Source: Kordia antarctica
GTDB lineage: Bacteria; Bacteroidota; Bacteroidia; Flavobacteriales; Flavobacteriaceae
NCBI RefSeq assembly: GCF_009901525.1
Contig: NZ_CP019288.1
Location: 2,819,501-2,883,500, forward strand
Length of the DNA stretch: 64,000 nucleotides
Direction of reading: 5' to 3'
Under the pieces are notes generated by a model. It had not been told where the DNA came from. It saw only the letters and a list, made by a program, of their open reading frames with translations, and did no database searches. This document shows, piece after piece, positions 46,781 through 56,448 of the stretch. The stretch's first letter is position 1, and each line of letters starts with the position of its first letter. The translations under genes were made by a program, and so were the position numbers.

Positions 46781-47992
46781 CTAATCAAAAATCCGATTTG
46801 CAATAATATAACTTCCCGTCCAAGCATTTTGAAAGTTAAACCCGCCAGTAATGGCATCAATATTTAGAATTTCGCCTGCAAAGTATAGATTTGTTTGCTT
46901 GCGACTTTCAAAGGTTTTGAAATTAACTTCTTTCAGATCGATTCCGCCAGCAGTGACAAATTCTTCTTTAAAGGTGCTTTTTCCGTTCACATTGAAAATA
47001 GCTTCTGTGAGTTGACTCGCCAATTGTTCGGTTTGTTGCTTATTTAAATCTGCCCAACGCGTATCATCTTTAATTCCAGCAGCGTTTATAATTCGGTGCC
47101 ACAAACGTTTTGGCAATTCAAATGGATTGTTTTTTTGAACCGTTTTTTTAGCTAATTCTATTTTGAAGTCTTTGATGTTTTCTAAACAAGCTGCTTTATC
47201 AACATCATCTAACCAATTGACTTTTATTTGAAAGTTATAGTTTTTATCTGCCAATATTCGTGCGCCCCAAGCGGAAAGTTTTAAAATTCCGGGTCCGCTC
47301 ATTCCCCAATGTGTGATGAGTAATGGACCGTTTGATTCCAGTTTTGTATCCACAACTTTTACACTTGCTTGCGTTGCAATTCCGAGTAAATCTTTAATTC
47401 TGGCATCTTTTATATTGAACGTAAATAATGACGGAACCGCAGGAACAATGGAATGTCCGAGTGTTTCAAGCATTTTCCACATTTTAGGATTGCTTCCTGT
47501 CGTTAACACCACATTTTCGGCTTCCAGCATTCCTTGACTTGTTTCTATCTGCCACAATTCGTCAACTTTGGAAATGTTTTTTACTGCATGATTTGTTCTG
47601 AAATCAACTTTATATTTTTTTGCTTCACTCAGAAAACAATCAATTATCGTTTGTGAAGAGTTTGACACAGGAAATATTCTGCCATCGTCTTCTATTTTGA
47701 GTTCTACGCCACGTTCTTCAAACCAAGCCATTGTGTCGCCACAACAGAATTGATGAAAAGGTCCTAACATTTCTTTTTCGCCTCTTGGATAGTATTTTAC
47801 TAAATCTTTCGGATCAAAACATGCATGTGTTACATTACATCTTCCGCCGCCAGAAACTCGAACTTTCGTTAGAAAATCTTTTCCTCTTTCTAAAATTACA
47901 ACAGATTTTTCAGGATGCTTTTCGGCAACATTTATTGCTGTGAAAAATCCTGCTGCGCCGCCGCCAATTATGAGAATGTCTATGGTTTGCAT
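46781..47992 (-). CDS. BaiN/HI0933-family flavoprotein
   Basis: This is a 403-residue FAD-binding protein. The N-terminal IIGGGAAGFFTAINVAEK is the dinucleotide site, and VRVSGGGRCNVTHAC and TAGGIDLKEVNF are family signatures. The C-terminus GGFNFQNAWTGSYIIANRI is typical of the HI0933-like group. The biochemical role of this family is poorly known. It stands alone. Confidence 0.9.
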   Translation of the reverse strand: MQTIDILIIGGGAAGFFTAINVAEKHPEKSVVILERGKDFLTKVRVSGGGRCNVTHACFDPKDLVKYYPRGEKEMLGPFHQFCCGDTMAWFEERGVELKIEDDGRIFPVSNSSQTIIDCFLSEAKKYKVDFRTNHAVKNISKVDELWQIETSQGMLEAENVVLTTGSNPKMWKMLETLGHSIVPAVPSLFTFNIKDARIKDLLGIATQASVKVVDTKLESNGPLLITHWGMSGPGILKLSAWGARILADKNYNFQIKVNWLDDVDKAACLENIKDFKIELAKKTVQKNNPFELPKRLWHRIINAAGIKDDTRWADLNKQQTEQLASQLTEAIFNVNGKSTFKEEFVTAGGIDLKEVNFKTFESRKQTNLYFAGEILNIDAITGGFNFQNAWTGSYIIANRIFD

Positions 47993-48036
47993 TTTTTTAG
48001 GTGTTAGGTATTAGGTCGCTTCGCTCCTTTGTTTTT

Positions 48037-48073
48037 TTGTTGATTTGTTGATTCGTTGATTTGTTGATTTGTT
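48037..48073. repeat. TTGATTTG-type tandem repeat
   Basis: GTTGATTTGTTGATTCGTTG and the following repeats form an imperfect 8-base tandem array between the flavoprotein and the next gene. Confidence 0.6.
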
Positions 48074-48259
48074 TTCCGTGATTTCTGACTTTTAACTCAT
48101 CACTTTTAACTTTTTGTTCGTTATTCAAAAGAAATACTTTTTAATTTAACATTCAACATTTACAATTCAAAATTTAACAAAAGTCTTAAACTCTTCTTAA
48201 TTGACGCGCAAAATTTTATGTTCCGTACTGAAATTCTTATTTTTACAAAAAAACAATTT

Positions 48260-49117
48260 ATGCTATTAACATTTTTCAAACGCTTAACTATTATTCTACT
48301 TTTTACGAATTGTACCGTTAATTATGGTCAATTGAAACTTGTTGGAAATTTACCAAGTGATTTACAAGAAGTTTCTGGAGTTGAAACTATTCCTAATTCT
48401 GATAAGTTCTGGATGGTAAATGATGGCGGAAATCATCCTAGAATGTATGTCGTGAACGCAACAGGAAAGATTGAGAAAACACTTCAAATTGAAGGAAAGA
48501 ATGAAGATTGGGAAGATTTAACGAAAGATAAAGCTGGAAACGTATATATTGGCGATTTTGGAAATAATAATAACCGAAGAAAAGATTTAAAAATTTATAT
48601 CTTGGCAGCAAACGATTTGAATCACGGGAAAAATATTCTTCCGTCTACAATTGAGTTTTCATTTCCGAATCAAAAGAAATTTCCACCAAAAAAGAAAGAT
48701 AGATATTTTGATGTAGAATCATTTTTTCATCTGAATGGATATTTATATTTATTCACAAAAAGTCGTGTAAAAAAAGACTACGGACGCACTAATTTGTATA
48801 AGATTCCTGCAAAATCAGGAAAACATGAAGCTGAGTTTATCAGCACTTTTAATTCTTGTGAAGATTTTGATTGTGCTATAACTTCTGCGGCAATTAGTCC
48901 AAATGGAAAGAAAGTAGTTTTGTTATCTCATGAAACCATTTTGCAGTTTACCAACTTTAAAGATGATGATTTTTTAGGTGGAAAAATGACTAAATTCGAT
49001 TTAGATCACAAGTCACAAAAAGAAGGTATTTGCTTTAAAGACAATAATACGGTTTATATTACTGATGAAAGATCGCGTGGAAAAGGGCGAAATTTATACG
49101 TATTTACACTTGATTAA
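48260..49117 (+). CDS. Exported SdiA-regulated/propeller-like protein
   Basis: This is a 285-residue protein from the ATG at 48260, which gives a signal peptide of about 25 residues; the ATG at 48218 adds a poor extension. The chain has DLQEVSGVETIPNSDKFWM, NEDWEDLTKDKAGNVYIGDF and QKEGICFKDNNTVYITDERS, which recall beta-propeller/SdiA-regulated surface proteins. Calcium binding by the Asp-rich loops is possible. Function unknown. Confidence 0.75.
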   Translation: MLLTFFKRLTIILLFTNCTVNYGQLKLVGNLPSDLQEVSGVETIPNSDKFWMVNDGGNHPRMYVVNATGKIEKTLQIEGKNEDWEDLTKDKAGNVYIGDFGNNNNRRKDLKIYILAANDLNHGKNILPSTIEFSFPNQKKFPPKKKDRYFDVESFFHLNGYLYLFTKSRVKKDYGRTNLYKIPAKSGKHEAEFISTFNSCEDFDCAITSAAISPNGKKVVLLSHETILQFTNFKDDDFLGGKMTKFDLDHKSQKEGICFKDNNTVYITDERSRGKGRNLYVFTLD

Positions 49118-49193
49118 TAACTGATTTTTATTTTTTGTGTTATTTTTCTGTAACTTGGTTAATCTATAAGATTTATTAACCAAACCTATCATT

Positions 49194-49832
49194 ATGTCTA
49201 CACAACTAAAAGGAATTGACATTTCGTTTAATCAAGGGAATTTAATCGATTCTATTGATACAAGCAACACCGATTTATCTTTTGTAATTTGCAAAGCTTC
49301 TGGCGGAATTACAATTCAAGATCCTGATTTTGCAACTAACTGGAAAACAATTCCTGAAAAAGGATTTATAAGAGGCACGTATCATTTTTATTATACGAAT
49401 GATGCGCCACAGTTACAAGCAAACAACTTTTTCTCAGTTGTAGGTGCTGATTTTCCTTCCGATGCTTTACCACCAATTGTCGATTTTGAAGGCGGAAGTA
49501 TAAAAACCGAAAATCATAGCCAAATTATCGAAGATTTATTATCGTTCTTGAATATTATACAACAAAAATACAATCGCATTCCTGTTATTTATACGAATCA
49601 AAATACAGGCGATAGTTATTTAAATGACTCTAGGTTTTCCAAATATCCGCTTTGGGTTTCAAATCCTACGACTGCTTCATCTCCAAAAATGCCTAGTACA
49701 TGGACTGATTGGATAATGTGGCAATATAGTTTTAGCGGAACTATTAATGGAACCACCGTTGATGAAGATTATTTTAATGGAGATTTGAATGCTTTGAAAC
49801 AATTTATTAGTCAAAGTTCGAGTTCAAGCTAA
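49194..49832 (+). CDS. Glycoside hydrolase family 25 (lysozyme-fold) protein
   Basis: This is a 212-residue GH25 protein. GIDISFNQG gives the first conserved aspartate, and PPIVDFEGG gives the catalytic aspartate/glutamate pair. PVIYTNQN and LWVSNP complete the fold. There is no signal peptide, so export is not evident. A serine-rich end follows. It would cut peptidoglycan if it reached it; antibacterial or recycling use is inference. Confidence 0.88.
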   Translation: MSTQLKGIDISFNQGNLIDSIDTSNTDLSFVICKASGGITIQDPDFATNWKTIPEKGFIRGTYHFYYTNDAPQLQANNFFSVVGADFPSDALPPIVDFEGGSIKTENHSQIIEDLLSFLNIIQQKYNRIPVIYTNQNTGDSYLNDSRFSKYPLWVSNPTTASSPKMPSTWTDWIMWQYSFSGTINGTTVDEDYFNGDLNALKQFISQSSSSS

Positions 49833-49889
49833 GTATATCAAATACAAGCTATTTATTTTCGTTAGCTTTGCAGACTGAAAGGATTTTAA

Positions 49890-50630
49890 ATGAGTGAACC
49901 ACAATTAACAAGAATCAACAAATTTTTAAGTGAAGCTGGCTACTGTTCGCGCAGAGCTGCCGATAAACTTATTGAACAACGACGCGTTACTATTAACGGC
50001 GTTGTGCCAGAAATGGGAACTAAAATTGCGCCTGACGATGAAGTTCATGTTGACGGAAAGTTGATTTCTGAGCCAAAAGAGAAACCTGTGTATTTAGCGT
50101 TTAATAAACCCGTTGGGATTGTGTGTACGACAGATGCTAAAGTGGAGAAAGATAATATTATTGATTATATTAATTATCCAACACGTATTTTTCCTATCGG
50201 ACGTTTAGATAAACCAAGTGAAGGTTTGATTTTCTTAACAAGTGATGGCGATATCGTGAATAAAATTCTGCGTGCGCGAAATAATCATGAGAAAGAATAT
50301 GAAGTACGAGTGAATCGTGCGCTTACAGATGATTTTATCCAGAAAATGGGCGACGGAATTCCAATTTTAGGAACGCTTACGCGACAATGTAAAGTGGAAA
50401 AACTGACAAGCTTTACGTTTTCTATTGTGTTGACTCAAGGCCTAAATCGTCAAATACGTAGAATGTGCGAGTATTTGGATTATAATGTTGTAAAATTAAA
50501 ACGTACGCGTATTATGCATATTTCGTTGGATGTTCCTGTTGGAGAATGGCGACATTTAACCGAAGAGGAATTACAAGGAATTCATGATTCTACCGACGAT
50601 TCTTCTAAAACGCATCTTGATAAAACATAA
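49890..50630 (+). CDS. rluF: 23S rRNA pseudouridine synthase RluF
   Basis: This is a 246-residue protein. An S4 domain ([20 protein letters not shown]) is followed by the RsuA/RluF-type core, with the catalytic aspartate in [33 protein letters not shown] is typical of RluF. It makes pseudouridine in 23S rRNA (position 2604 in E. coli). Unlike the RluB at 41126 it keeps the aspartate. Confidence 0.92.
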   Translation: MSEPQLTRINKFLSEAGYCSRRAADKLIEQRRVTINGVVPEMGTKIAPDDEVHVDGKLISEPKEKPVYLAFNKPVGIVCTTDAKVEKDNIIDYINYPTRIFPIGRLDKPSEGLIFLTSDGDIVNKILRARNNHEKEYEVRVNRALTDDFIQKMGDGIPILGTLTRQCKVEKLTSFTFSIVLTQGLNRQIRRMCEYLDYNVVKLKRTRIMHISLDVPVGEWRHLTEEELQGIHDSTDDSSKTHLDKT

Positions 50631-50733
50631 TTTTGATTACATCTTTTTGTAATTAATTTTGAAAAAAATAAAAATTTCGGGTAACAAAATCTCTTCATGT
50701 GAACTGATAGGTATAATCACAAAACTTAGAATC

Positions 50734-50946
50734 ATGAAAAAAAGAAATTTCAAAACATTAAGCCTTAACAAAAGATCAATTTCTAACTTAAAATTTACTG
50801 TAATTGGTGGTCGCGCTAATAAAACAGCAGATGTTAAAGATTGTCCAGACAACACATTAGCAAAAGATTGCGAATCTTTAGGCGCATGCCCTGATTCATT
50901 TTGGTGCCAAGCATCTCCAGTAGGATCTGATGAACCAGTAGCATAA
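50734..50946 (+). CDS. Class I lanthipeptide precursor-like peptide
   Basis: This is a 70-residue peptide. The leader NFKTLSLNKRSISNLKF matches the Bacteroidota class I lanthipeptide leader pattern (KxLxLxKxxISNL), and a double glycine (VIGG) marks the cleavage site. The core carries four cysteines and several serines/threonines (DCPDNTLAKDCESLGACPDS). No lanthionine synthetase or transporter is found within the window. A terminator follows at 50968. The next minus-strand gene is a LytTR regulator. Orphan precursors of this kind are frequent in flavobacteria. Confidence 0.8.
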   Translation: MKKRNFKTLSLNKRSISNLKFTVIGGRANKTADVKDCPDNTLAKDCESLGACPDSFWCQASPVGSDEPVA

Positions 50947-50967
50947 TTTATATGTAAAAAAATGGAG

Positions 50968-50995
50968 AAGCCTGACGTTTGTTAGGCTTTTTTTT
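50968..50995 (+). terminator. Terminator of the lanthipeptide precursor gene
   Basis: AAGCCTGAC (50968-50976) pairs with GTTAGGCTT (50981-50989, one wobble), and eight T close it. Confidence 0.85.
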
Positions 50996-50997
50996 GT

Positions 50998-51720
50998 TTA
51001 AAAACCAAGAATTTCTTTGAATTTATATGATTGTCTTCGAGAGATTTCTATTTCTTGATCGGAGTTTTTTATCGTTACTTTTAATTTTCCATTAAACCAC
51101 GGAATTACTTTATCAACATGCGTAAGATTGATGATTTGTTGACGGTTTGCTCTGAAAAAAGTTGCTGCTGGCAATTTTGCTTCTATTTGGTTGAGCGATT
51201 TGTAGATTAATGGTTTGTTGCTTTCAAAATACACACGCGTGTAGTTCCCAACTATTTCAAATATTGCAATTTCTGAAATTTGAATCAGCCAACAGTTTTC
51301 ACCTTCTTTGATAAATATTTGTCGGTGTAATTCAAATGGTTTTTCGTCGGTTGTTTCTTTTTCTATGGTTGAGATGACTTTTTCTATTGTTTTAGAAAAT
51401 CGATCTTGATTGATGGGTTTTAGCAAGTAATCAAACGCATTGTATTCAAACGATTTTATAGCATATTCGTCATACGCCGTTGTGAAAATAGTGAGCGGAA
51501 CATTGTCTAACATTTCCAGTAATTCAAACCCATTTTTTTCAGGCATATTAATGTCCAAAAATAATACTTTTGGTTGCGTTTCGTTGATGAGTTCGTACGC
51601 TTTGTCTACATTTTCAGCTTCGCCAACTAATGCAATTTGCGGATGTTTTTTTAGAAGTTCTTTGAGTTCATTCCGCGCTAAGCGAGAATCTTCTACAATA
51701 ATTGCTGTGATATTTTCCAT
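50998..51720 (-). CDS. LytTR-family response regulator
   Basis: This is a 240-residue protein. The receiver domain contains the acidic pocket and phospho-aspartate in VLFLDINMPEKNG; the LytTR DNA-binding domain has VGNYTRVYFES and FRANRQQIINL. It starts 12 bases after the stop of the histidine kinase at 51733. It overlaps no repeat. Confidence 0.92.
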   Translation of the reverse strand: MENITAIIVEDSRLARNELKELLKKHPQIALVGEAENVDKAYELINETQPKVLFLDINMPEKNGFELLEMLDNVPLTIFTTAYDEYAIKSFEYNAFDYLLKPINQDRFSKTIEKVISTIEKETTDEKPFELHRQIFIKEGENCWLIQISEIAIFEIVGNYTRVYFESNKPLIYKSLNQIEAKLPAATFFRANRQQIINLTHVDKVIPWFNGKLKVTIKNSDQEIEISRRQSYKFKEILGF

Positions 51721-51732
51721 AGATATATCATT

Positions 51733-52794
51733 TTAATTTACTGGTATTTGAATGATGGCGTGTACTTCATTTTCTACTTCTTTTAGCGTAAAGCTTGCTT
51801 CATTTCCATAGAGTAATTCCAACCGTTTTTTTATGTTGTTTAATCCTATTCGGGTAGAATCTGTGTCCGTTTGCAACGTTCCTGTATTGTTGACTTGCAA
51901 GATTATTTTTTCGTTATTATCTGTAACAATCAACGTAATTTTTCCACCATTTTTCTGGTTAGAAATGCCGTGTTTTATTGCATTTTCTACCAACATTTGC
52001 AATACCATCGGCGGAATTTTTATTTGTAATAAGTTTGCATCTACTTGTTTTGAATACTGCAACCGATCTTCTAATTGTATTTTGGACAACGCAACATAAT
52101 TATCTACAATTTCCAATTCCTGTTCTATTTGAATAGCATCAACTTTGTCCATATTTAGCGAATAGCGCAACATATCCGAAAGTCGTGTGAGCATTTCTCT
52201 TGATTTTTCTACATCTTCCAACATTAAACCGCGAATGTTGTTTAAACTATTGAACATAAAATGCGGATTCAGTTGTCCTTTTAAGGTATTTAATTGCGAA
52301 TCTTTTAAGGCTGTTTCTAGTTTTAATCGATCAATTTTATTTTTTCGTAAACGCGCCAAAGATTTAACTCCTACATAAAAAATTGTCCATAAGAATATAA
52401 AAACAGACACATTTAACCCTGTTAAAAAGATTTCCAATGTAGAAATTTCGGCTGACTTTTCATTGATATATATGAACATGTAATGCGCGCTAACTATCAA
52501 TATCACTATAAAGGTTAATACTATGAGTGCATATGCTACAAAGGCTTTTCCGTAGTTTTTAGAATTTTGATTTGCAATGAAGTCAATTCGTTTTAGATAA
52601 TTTCTAAATAATGTTGTCAGCGTAATTGCTAAGAACATAAAGATCAATCCTTCAAAGAAAAAATAAATGGCTTTACTTTTTTCTTCTGGTACGATAAGGA
52701 TTTTTGACCAAACATTGGCAGTAGTCAAAAATCCCCAACCTAGAAACTGTAAAATCCAGAAAGTGTATGTATTTATTTTGGTTGAAGTTGCCAT
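51733..52794 (-). CDS. LytS-type sensor histidine kinase
   Basis: This is a 353-residue protein. Four membrane segments lie at about 10-30, 45-65, 85-110 and 125-150. The kinase core has QLNPHFMFNSLNNIRGL with the phospho-accepting histidine, and MLVENAIKHGISNQ in the ATPase domain. No periplasmic sensor domain is evident. It pairs with the LytTR regulator. Confidence 0.92.
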   Translation of the reverse strand: MATSTKINTYTFWILQFLGWGFLTTANVWSKILIVPEEKSKAIYFFFEGLIFMFLAITLTTLFRNYLKRIDFIANQNSKNYGKAFVAYALIVLTFIVILIVSAHYMFIYINEKSAEISTLEIFLTGLNVSVFIFLWTIFYVGVKSLARLRKNKIDRLKLETALKDSQLNTLKGQLNPHFMFNSLNNIRGLMLEDVEKSREMLTRLSDMLRYSLNMDKVDAIQIEQELEIVDNYVALSKIQLEDRLQYSKQVDANLLQIKIPPMVLQMLVENAIKHGISNQKNGGKITLIVTDNNEKIILQVNNTGTLQTDTDSTRIGLNNIKKRLELLYGNEASFTLKEVENEVHAIIQIPVN

Positions 52795-52873
52795 GTGTTT
52801 TTTTAACTAATGTCTAAAATATTAAAATGCGCTTTCTCAACTATGAAAAAGCGCATTTTTTATTGATTGATGA

Positions 52874-54274
52874 TTAAAATCGAGCATTAATCCATTCAGA
52901 AACATAGTTCAATGCTACTGGAGCAAAGGTTTCTTCTATTTTAGCGTATTCGCTTAAAGCACCAGTTTCTGAAGTTTGAAATAAATGATTTAAGTCTTTA
53001 AATTGTTTGATGGTTACATCGCTGTTATTTTTTAATCCTTTTTCAATTGCATTCAGGTTTAATGCTGGCAATACCTGAAAATCTTTTTCACCATTTACGG
53101 CTAATATAGGACACGTTACTTTTTTCAATGACGTTTGCGGATTGTATCCTAAAAATGCGCGCATCCACGGAGAAGTAATCATTTTTAATTGTCCTTTTAA
53201 TGCAGTATCGGTTAGCTCTCGTTGCGCTTTTTCAGATGTCATTTTTCCTTTTAATTCCTGAAATAATGCTGCGATTTTTTCTTTTGATGCTTCTCCTTTA
53301 TAGTCTGCGCAGATGTCATATATTTTTGCAGAGATTTCTTGAGAGATTGCAATGTCACTTGCTGGATAATCTTCTAATTCTGCTGCTTTTTTTCCTTGCG
53401 TTAATAGGATTTCTTTTCCAGAAACTCCTGGTCCAGCCAACAATACACAGAATGCTACATTTTTGTTTCTTGCCGCTACAATTGGCGCGATGAGTCCGCC
53501 TTCACTGTGTCCAACCAATCCAATCTTGTTTACGTCAACTACGTCGTTTCGTGTTTGCAAATATGTCATTGCCGCTTCTACATCTGACGCAAAGTCAAAA
53601 GAAGTTGCTACTGAAAAGTCACCTTCAGATTTTGCTGTTCCTCTGTCATCGTAACGTAATACTGCAATTCCTTGTCGTGTTAAATGATCTGATAATACTA
53701 AGAATGTTTTGTGTCCAAGTAATTCTTGATCTCTATTTTGTGCTCCAGAACCTGTAATGAGAATGACTACTGGCGGATTTTTCACGTCTTTAGGTAACGT
53801 TAATGTTCCTGCAAATTTGATGTTTCCTGCGGTTGCATTTTTAAAAGTTACTTCTTCTGAAACGTACGGATATGGTTTTTTAGGTTCTTGTGGTTTGTCT
53901 TTTTTGACGTTTTTTTCTCCTTTTATTAAGTCTAGCGGATATTCTTGTCCACCTTGCTTAAAGATTCCTTTGAAAGTTTCGTCCGTAAACGTTGCCGTGT
54001 ATTCAATTCCTGATTGAGTTTGAAGAATGATTAATTCGTTATCTTTAAATGTAGTTCCGTTTGTTGGAATTCCAAAAGCATTTTGCATCGGACTGTCCAT
54101 TGTGGTTGTGTAAGTTCCATCAGTTTCTGAAATGTTAAACGCCAAAGGAAGTTCCATTCCTTGTATTTTTAACTCGCCTTTCCAAGTTCCTGAGATTTCT
54201 TGTGCTGACGCGATTACGGTTGCTAAAAAGAATGCTAATTTGAATACGAGTCTGAATATTGTTGTTAATTGCAT
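52874..54274 (-). CDS. Exported alpha/beta serine hydrolase
   Basis: This is a 466-residue protein. A signal peptide (about residues 1-24) precedes a lipocalin-like domain (GTWKGELKIQGMELPLAFNI). The hydrolase begins about residue 140. The oxyanion region VVILITGSGAQNRDQ, the nucleophile elbow GLVGHSEGGLIAPI, the acid in AVNGEKDFQVLP and the histidine in DLNHLF are seen. It is a probable esterase or peptidase at the cell surface. Confidence 0.88.
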   Translation of the reverse strand: MQLTTIFRLVFKLAFFLATVIASAQEISGTWKGELKIQGMELPLAFNISETDGTYTTTMDSPMQNAFGIPTNGTTFKDNELIILQTQSGIEYTATFTDETFKGIFKQGGQEYPLDLIKGEKNVKKDKPQEPKKPYPYVSEEVTFKNATAGNIKFAGTLTLPKDVKNPPVVILITGSGAQNRDQELLGHKTFLVLSDHLTRQGIAVLRYDDRGTAKSEGDFSVATSFDFASDVEAAMTYLQTRNDVVDVNKIGLVGHSEGGLIAPIVAARNKNVAFCVLLAGPGVSGKEILLTQGKKAAELEDYPASDIAISQEISAKIYDICADYKGEASKEKIAALFQELKGKMTSEKAQRELTDTALKGQLKMITSPWMRAFLGYNPQTSLKKVTCPILAVNGEKDFQVLPALNLNAIEKGLKNNSDVTIKQFKDLNHLFQTSETGALSEYAKIEETFAPVALNYVSEWINARF

Positions 54275-54374
54275 GTCTGTTGTTTTTTGATTACGATGTA
54301 AATGTATTCCATTTTTATATGTCTACATCGTAAAATATGACGAACGGAAAATTGAATGTGGTGAGTGGTTTTTT

Positions 54375-54409
54375 GGTTGCTGGTTGCTGGTTGCTGGTTG
54401 CTGGTTGCT
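54375..54409. repeat. (GGTTGCT)5 heptanucleotide repeat
   Basis: Five perfect GGTTGCT copies lie upstream of the hydrolase start. The same heptamer occurs at 31904. Confidence 0.85.
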
Positions 54410-54541
54410 AGTTCTTTTATTGGTTTTTGATAAAATTATTTTCAGACTCCTTATTTACAAGGACTTACACTTATTTTCTTAAAATTATACTTTCTTGATT
54501 TTCATGGGAGTACCGCCAAAGAGTACCGTTTTACTATTTTT

Positions 54542-55891
54542 TTAATCTTCAAATATATCTAATTCTTTAATTGCTTTGTCTACGATTCGCTCGTCAATAT
54601 AGTGCTTTTTTAATACTGTATCTGTCGCATGCGAAGATAGACGTTTTGCATCTCCTTTCAAAGTTGATGATAGATATGTTAGGTATGTTTTTCTTAGGCA
54701 TTTAAACTGTAATTCTCTACCTGTGCTTAATTGCTTGTAAAAATGTGAGAATCCTAATGATAAAGCATCATTCATTGATTTGATGGATGAATCCGTTCTT
54801 TTATCGGGATTTAGAATATATCTATCTTTTCCTTTGTTGATATCATAACGCAGACGATATAGTATATTTTTTAGACTTTTCGTTACAGGGATAATCTTCG
54901 GTGGCACATCTGTATTGAATCGTTCTCCTTTCTTTCTCTTTACTTTTAAATTGGGAACTTCAATATAAACAGGTTCGCCATCTTTTTCGCGAATCATATT
55001 CCATTTGAGTCCGACAACTTCTTCTCGTCTACCACCTGTATGCAATCCTAGTTCTAAAGCATCTTTTAAATATAACTTATACCTATTTCGTTTATATTTT
55101 CCTTGAATTTCAATTCCGTTTTCGGGTTTTATGATTTTTAATAGATTTTTAAATTCTTCTTTCGTGATGGTGTCACGTTTTACAATGACTGGAATCATTC
55201 GCACCTTTTCAAAGGGGTTCTTCATGTCAATATTAAATCTGTCAATCGCCCAGCTTAGGAACGCTTTTAAAGCGCTCATTTTTCCATTGTAGGTGTTGCC
55301 TTTGTAATTCTTATCTACTAATAGATAATCATGGAATAAACCGACATGCATGTCATTGATACGATTAACAATAAATAACTTCTTATTGATATTATGCTTT
55401 GCAAGTGCTTCATTGAATATTTTTAAACAGTTTACAATTTCATTTTTTCGCCCGTCCGATAATGTGTTTTTTTGATGTTCGGGAACATCTATATTGTCTA
55501 AAAAATCAATATACCGTAGTTGTACATCAAATAAGTAGTGTCGATTTCTTATTTCAATCGGTTGTCCTAAACCTTGTAATTCCGATTTGAATTCTTTTTC
55601 AAAATCAATCGCTTGAATTACCGCATCTGCATAATTTGTAGCATCATGGGTTCTGCTCGCTTTTCGTCCATCACTTCCAGGAACGTGCAAGCGTGATTTG
55701 TACCGATGCTTTTCAAAGTTTTTGCAGATAGAATAATTTTTACCTGTTTCGCCACACGTAGGTTCTTCTTTTACTGTTTTACTGTTTCGTAAAGTTGTTT
55801 TTCGTGTCCATGAAAAATGCTTTTTACATACATGACAGTAAATAAAGAGTCCTTTGTGTTTGTTGTTAGGCATGTGTTTTCGTTTTGCCAT
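54542..55891 (-). CDS. Tyrosine recombinase/integrase with N-terminal cysteine cluster
   Basis: This is a 449-residue protein. The N-terminal YCHVCKKHF and later CGETGKNYSIC could form a zinc-binding site. The middle (about 120-235) is a SAM-like core-binding region. The catalytic domain shows the first arginine in HTGGRREEVVGLKW, the box LRKTYLTYL with its second arginine, SSHATDTVLKKHYIDE with the histidine, and tyrosine at the end. The H of the HxxR box is replaced by K (KCLRK). It may be a working or a relic integrase. No transposon, attachment site or cargo was found around it. It neighbours the CRISPR locus. Confidence 0.85.
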   Translation of the reverse strand: MAKRKHMPNNKHKGLFIYCHVCKKHFSWTRKTTLRNSKTVKEEPTCGETGKNYSICKNFEKHRYKSRLHVPGSDGRKASRTHDATNYADAVIQAIDFEKEFKSELQGLGQPIEIRNRHYLFDVQLRYIDFLDNIDVPEHQKNTLSDGRKNEIVNCLKIFNEALAKHNINKKLFIVNRINDMHVGLFHDYLLVDKNYKGNTYNGKMSALKAFLSWAIDRFNIDMKNPFEKVRMIPVIVKRDTITKEEFKNLLKIIKPENGIEIQGKYKRNRYKLYLKDALELGLHTGGRREEVVGLKWNMIREKDGEPVYIEVPNLKVKRKKGERFNTDVPPKIIPVTKSLKNILYRLRYDINKGKDRYILNPDKRTDSSIKSMNDALSLGFSHFYKQLSTGRELQFKCLRKTYLTYLSSTLKGDAKRLSSHATDTVLKKHYIDERIVDKAIKELDIFED

Positions 55892-55983
55892 AAAGTTTTC
55901 TCCTTTTTTAATTTTAATTGCGTTATTGAATCTGATTGGGATAGGAAGTAATTCATATAATGTTTTTATGATATTACTATGCT

Positions 55984-56300
55984 AATCACTACTATGCGAT
56001 ACTCTCTAAAGCATCTCATAAACAAAGATTTGAAATAGTAGCCAAATATCATTTGTTAACTTTTGGTGCTTGTACAAATGAAATGTGTTATAAATCTAAA
56101 AATCAGACGTTTAATTTTTACAAAGTGTACCAATCCAAGCTGAGTTATAAATTGATTTTCTTTTTAAATAGATTTTTTTCATTTGGGATTGCACTACTAT
56201 TCACTAAATCGAGATACTCTCTAAAGTATCATAGGTGTAAAGATTTGAATAAAATCCGGACTATCATTTGTAAAATTTTGTGCAGTGTACGTGGATTGTA
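55984..56300. repeat. Duplicated ~100-base segment upstream of the recombinase
   Basis: CACTACTAT, GATACTCTCTAAAG, AAAGATTTGAA and ATCATTTGT occur in the same order at about 55984-56080 and 56190-56290, with drift. No gene fits; the block may hold old attachment or regulatory sites. Confidence 0.6.
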
Positions 56301-56448
56301 AGAAGAAATTGTAGGAGATTTGAAAAACAGGTGTTATTTTGATTAAATACAAGTGAAATTTAGGTTTTGATAGACATAAAAGATAAATATTTTGAAAATT
56401 ATCTGCATTTTAACAAATATTTTCTGATTTGCTTTTTTTTTAAAATCT
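56301..56448. other. AT-rich gap before the tandem repeats
   Basis: A purine/A-rich stretch without a gene or hairpin that I can support. Confidence 0.3.

Noticed and set aside
50637-50855. Minus-strand frame overlapping the lanthipeptide precursor
   Set aside because: It has no family and lies antisense to a peptide with a recognisable leader.
54508-54530. Direct repeat GAGTACCG beside the recombinase gene as an attachment site
   Set aside because: Tyrosine recombinases use inverted arms, and no partner copy was found elsewhere in the window.
56053-56301. Plus-strand 82-codon frame between the recombinase and the tandem repeats
   Set aside because: It lies across a duplicated non-coding segment, and its residues show no domain or typical composition.
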